From UBA9337 sp038331135 (GTDB lineage Bacteria > Patescibacteriota > Minisyncoccia > Moranbacterales > UBA9337), in the NCBI GenBank assembly GCA_038331135.1, contig JBBQOS010000028.1, positions 1 through 11,661 of the forward strand: a stretch of 11,661 bases of DNA, given 5' to 3'. Numbering within the stretch: the stretch's first letter is position 1; each line of letters starts with the position of its first letter. The position numbers and the translations under genes were made by a program. This document shows positions 10,702 through 11,661 of the stretch, one piece after another. The notes beneath the pieces were generated by a model. The model had not been told where the DNA came from and did no database searches. It worked only from the letters and a program-made list of their open reading frames with translations.

Positions 10702-11661
10702 ATGATTTATCAAGAAGAAAAATTTAAAAAATGGACGAAAATTGGTCTTATAGTTTTGGGATTGATATTGGTGTATGGATTGTTTAATTTTTTTATGGGG
10801 GGCATTTCTTCAAAAAGTAGTATCAATGTGAGTCCCAATGTGCTTCCCGATGGCTTGGGTTATGGTGGAATGATGAGTAATAAAAATGATAAAATGACAA
10901 CACAAAGTTCTGGCAGTAACAATAGAGTAGTTACTCCTCAGAGCGTTTCCTCTGACAGTATGGCCAGTCCAATGATGGAATCAATAGGGAGTTCTAGCGG
11001 TGAGGCAGTGATGGATGACAATCTAGTAGACTTATCAATTATTGATAAAAACATAATTAAAAACGGAGATTTGAGCTTGAAAGTTGGAAGTGCTGATTGG
11101 GCTGCTAATGAAATTGCCAATATCGTTAAACAAAAGGGAGGAGAAGTTTTTTCAACTAACTTTTATGAGATGGTAAAAGGTCAGAAGAGCGGTTTCTTGA
11201 CAGTTCGGGTGCCAGTGGCAAAATTTGATGAAGCAATTTCGGATATTAAAAAAATAGCCACTCAAGTATTAAGTGAATCAACTACCGGTCAGGACGTAAC
11301 TGAAGAATACACTGATCTGCAAGCTCAATTAAAGAATAAGAAGGCTGAAGAGGAAAGTTTTGTAAAAATTCTCGGTACAGCTGGAAAAATCGATGATGTG
11401 CTGGCTGCTACTCGAGAGGTGGCGAGAGTAAGAGGTGAAATCGAAAGACTAGAAGGAAGAGTTAGATTTATGGATAGTCAAACTGATATGTCCACTATTA
11501 CAGTTAATTTGACTGAGGATATAAATGTGGTGCCAGTAAATGAAGGTTGGAGACCTTGGCAAGTAGTTAAACAATCAGTCAAAGAATTAATGGTTAATAT
11601 TCAAGACTTTGCTGATGGAATTATTAGATTTATTATCGTAGGAATTCCATCTCTTGTTCCG
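10702..11661 (+). CDS. Membrane-anchored DUF4349 protein, 3' end beyond window
   Basis: An open frame of 320 codons with no stop runs off the window. A short cytoplasmic head (MIYQEEKFKKWTK) is followed by one membrane helix (13-33, IGLIVLGLILVYGLFNFFMGG). A low-complexity Ser/Met/Asn linker covers 36-112. The DUF4349 domain then begins at about 117 (IIKNGDLSLKVGSADWAANE), with FLTVRVPVAKFDEAISDIKK (165-184), a charged coiled coil (about 200-255) and EIERLEGRVRFMDSQTDMST (246-265), STITVNLTE (264-272). The end in view (307-320, GIIRFIIVGIPSLVP) looks like the start of the second membrane helix that members have at the C-terminus. The domain probably lies outside the membrane. The function of DUF4349 proteins is not established. 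The start has its own promoter and no Shine-Dalgarno sequence. Confidence 0.87.
   Translation, partial: MIYQEEKFKKWTKIGLIVLGLILVYGLFNFFMGGISSKSSINVSPNVLPDGLGYGGMMSNKNDKMTTQSSGSNNRVVTPQSVSSDSMASPMMESIGSSSGEAVMDDNLVDLSIIDKNIIKNGDLSLKVGSADWAANEIANIVKQKGGEVFSTNFYEMVKGQKSGFLTVRVPVAKFDEAISDIKKIATQVLSESTTGQDVTEEYTDLQAQLKNKKAEEESFVKILGTAGKIDDVLAATREVARVRGEIERLEGRVRFMDSQTDMSTITVNLTEDINVVPVNEGWRPWQVVKQSVKELMVNIQDFADGIIRFIIVGIPSLVP

Overview
The window looks like a piece of chromosome from a low-GC, small-genome bacterium. The best guess is the Candidate Phyla Radiation (Patescibacteria, Parcubacteria-like, for example a Moranbacteria or Falkowbacteria relative). This rests on the style of the proteins (short delta subunit, KHAWAYRQ in the alpha subunit), on intergenic DNA filled with short palindromic repeats of the TGTCATTGCGAGG and TGTCATTTCGA kinds, and on a DUF4349 protein. 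It is an inference from memory, not a database result. The code is standard: no in-frame TGA, Gly is GGN and Trp is TGG.

Layout. Positions 2-211 are the 3' end of groEL, closed by a strong intrinsic terminator and a second structured repeat. From 562 to 8211 runs a complete F-type ATP synthase operon in the classical order atpZ-atpB-atpE-atpF-atpH-atpA-atpG-atpD-atpC (assembly factor, a, c, b, delta, alpha, gamma, beta, epsilon). It is followed by a small twin-CBS-domain protein (8278-8763), a terminator hairpin, an ArsB/NhaD-type ion transporter (8836-10209), another terminator, a 490-bp repeat-bearing gap, and the first 320 codons of a membrane-anchored DUF4349 protein that runs off the end (10702-11661). 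All genes are on the + strand.

How the genes work together. The operon encodes the whole rotary machine. The c subunit has the ion-binding Glu but lacks the usual sodium ligands, so it is probably proton-coupled. The transporter downstream is of a type that exchanges ions at the expense of the proton gradient, and the CBS protein could be an adenylate-sensing regulator of it. The block may therefore be a small membrane-energetics neighbourhood.

What is unusual lies between the genes. Six of the eight junctions in the operon are 105-379 bp long (1169 bp in all). These gaps are built largely from degenerate 7-bp (sometimes 8-bp) tandem words, a different word in each gap, often in opposite orientation at the two ends. 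The leaders of atpE, atpF, atpA and atpD contain no G for 41-77 nt. None of the twelve visible start codons has a Shine-Dalgarno sequence. The operon promoter places the transcription start on the first ATG (leaderless), and an extended -10 promoter inside the operon sits just before the c-subunit gene. Two related palindromic repeats in the operon differ by a precise 32-bp insertion of a second palindrome in the hairpin loop. No defence system, CRISPR array, insertion sequence with transposase, tRNA or rRNA was seen.
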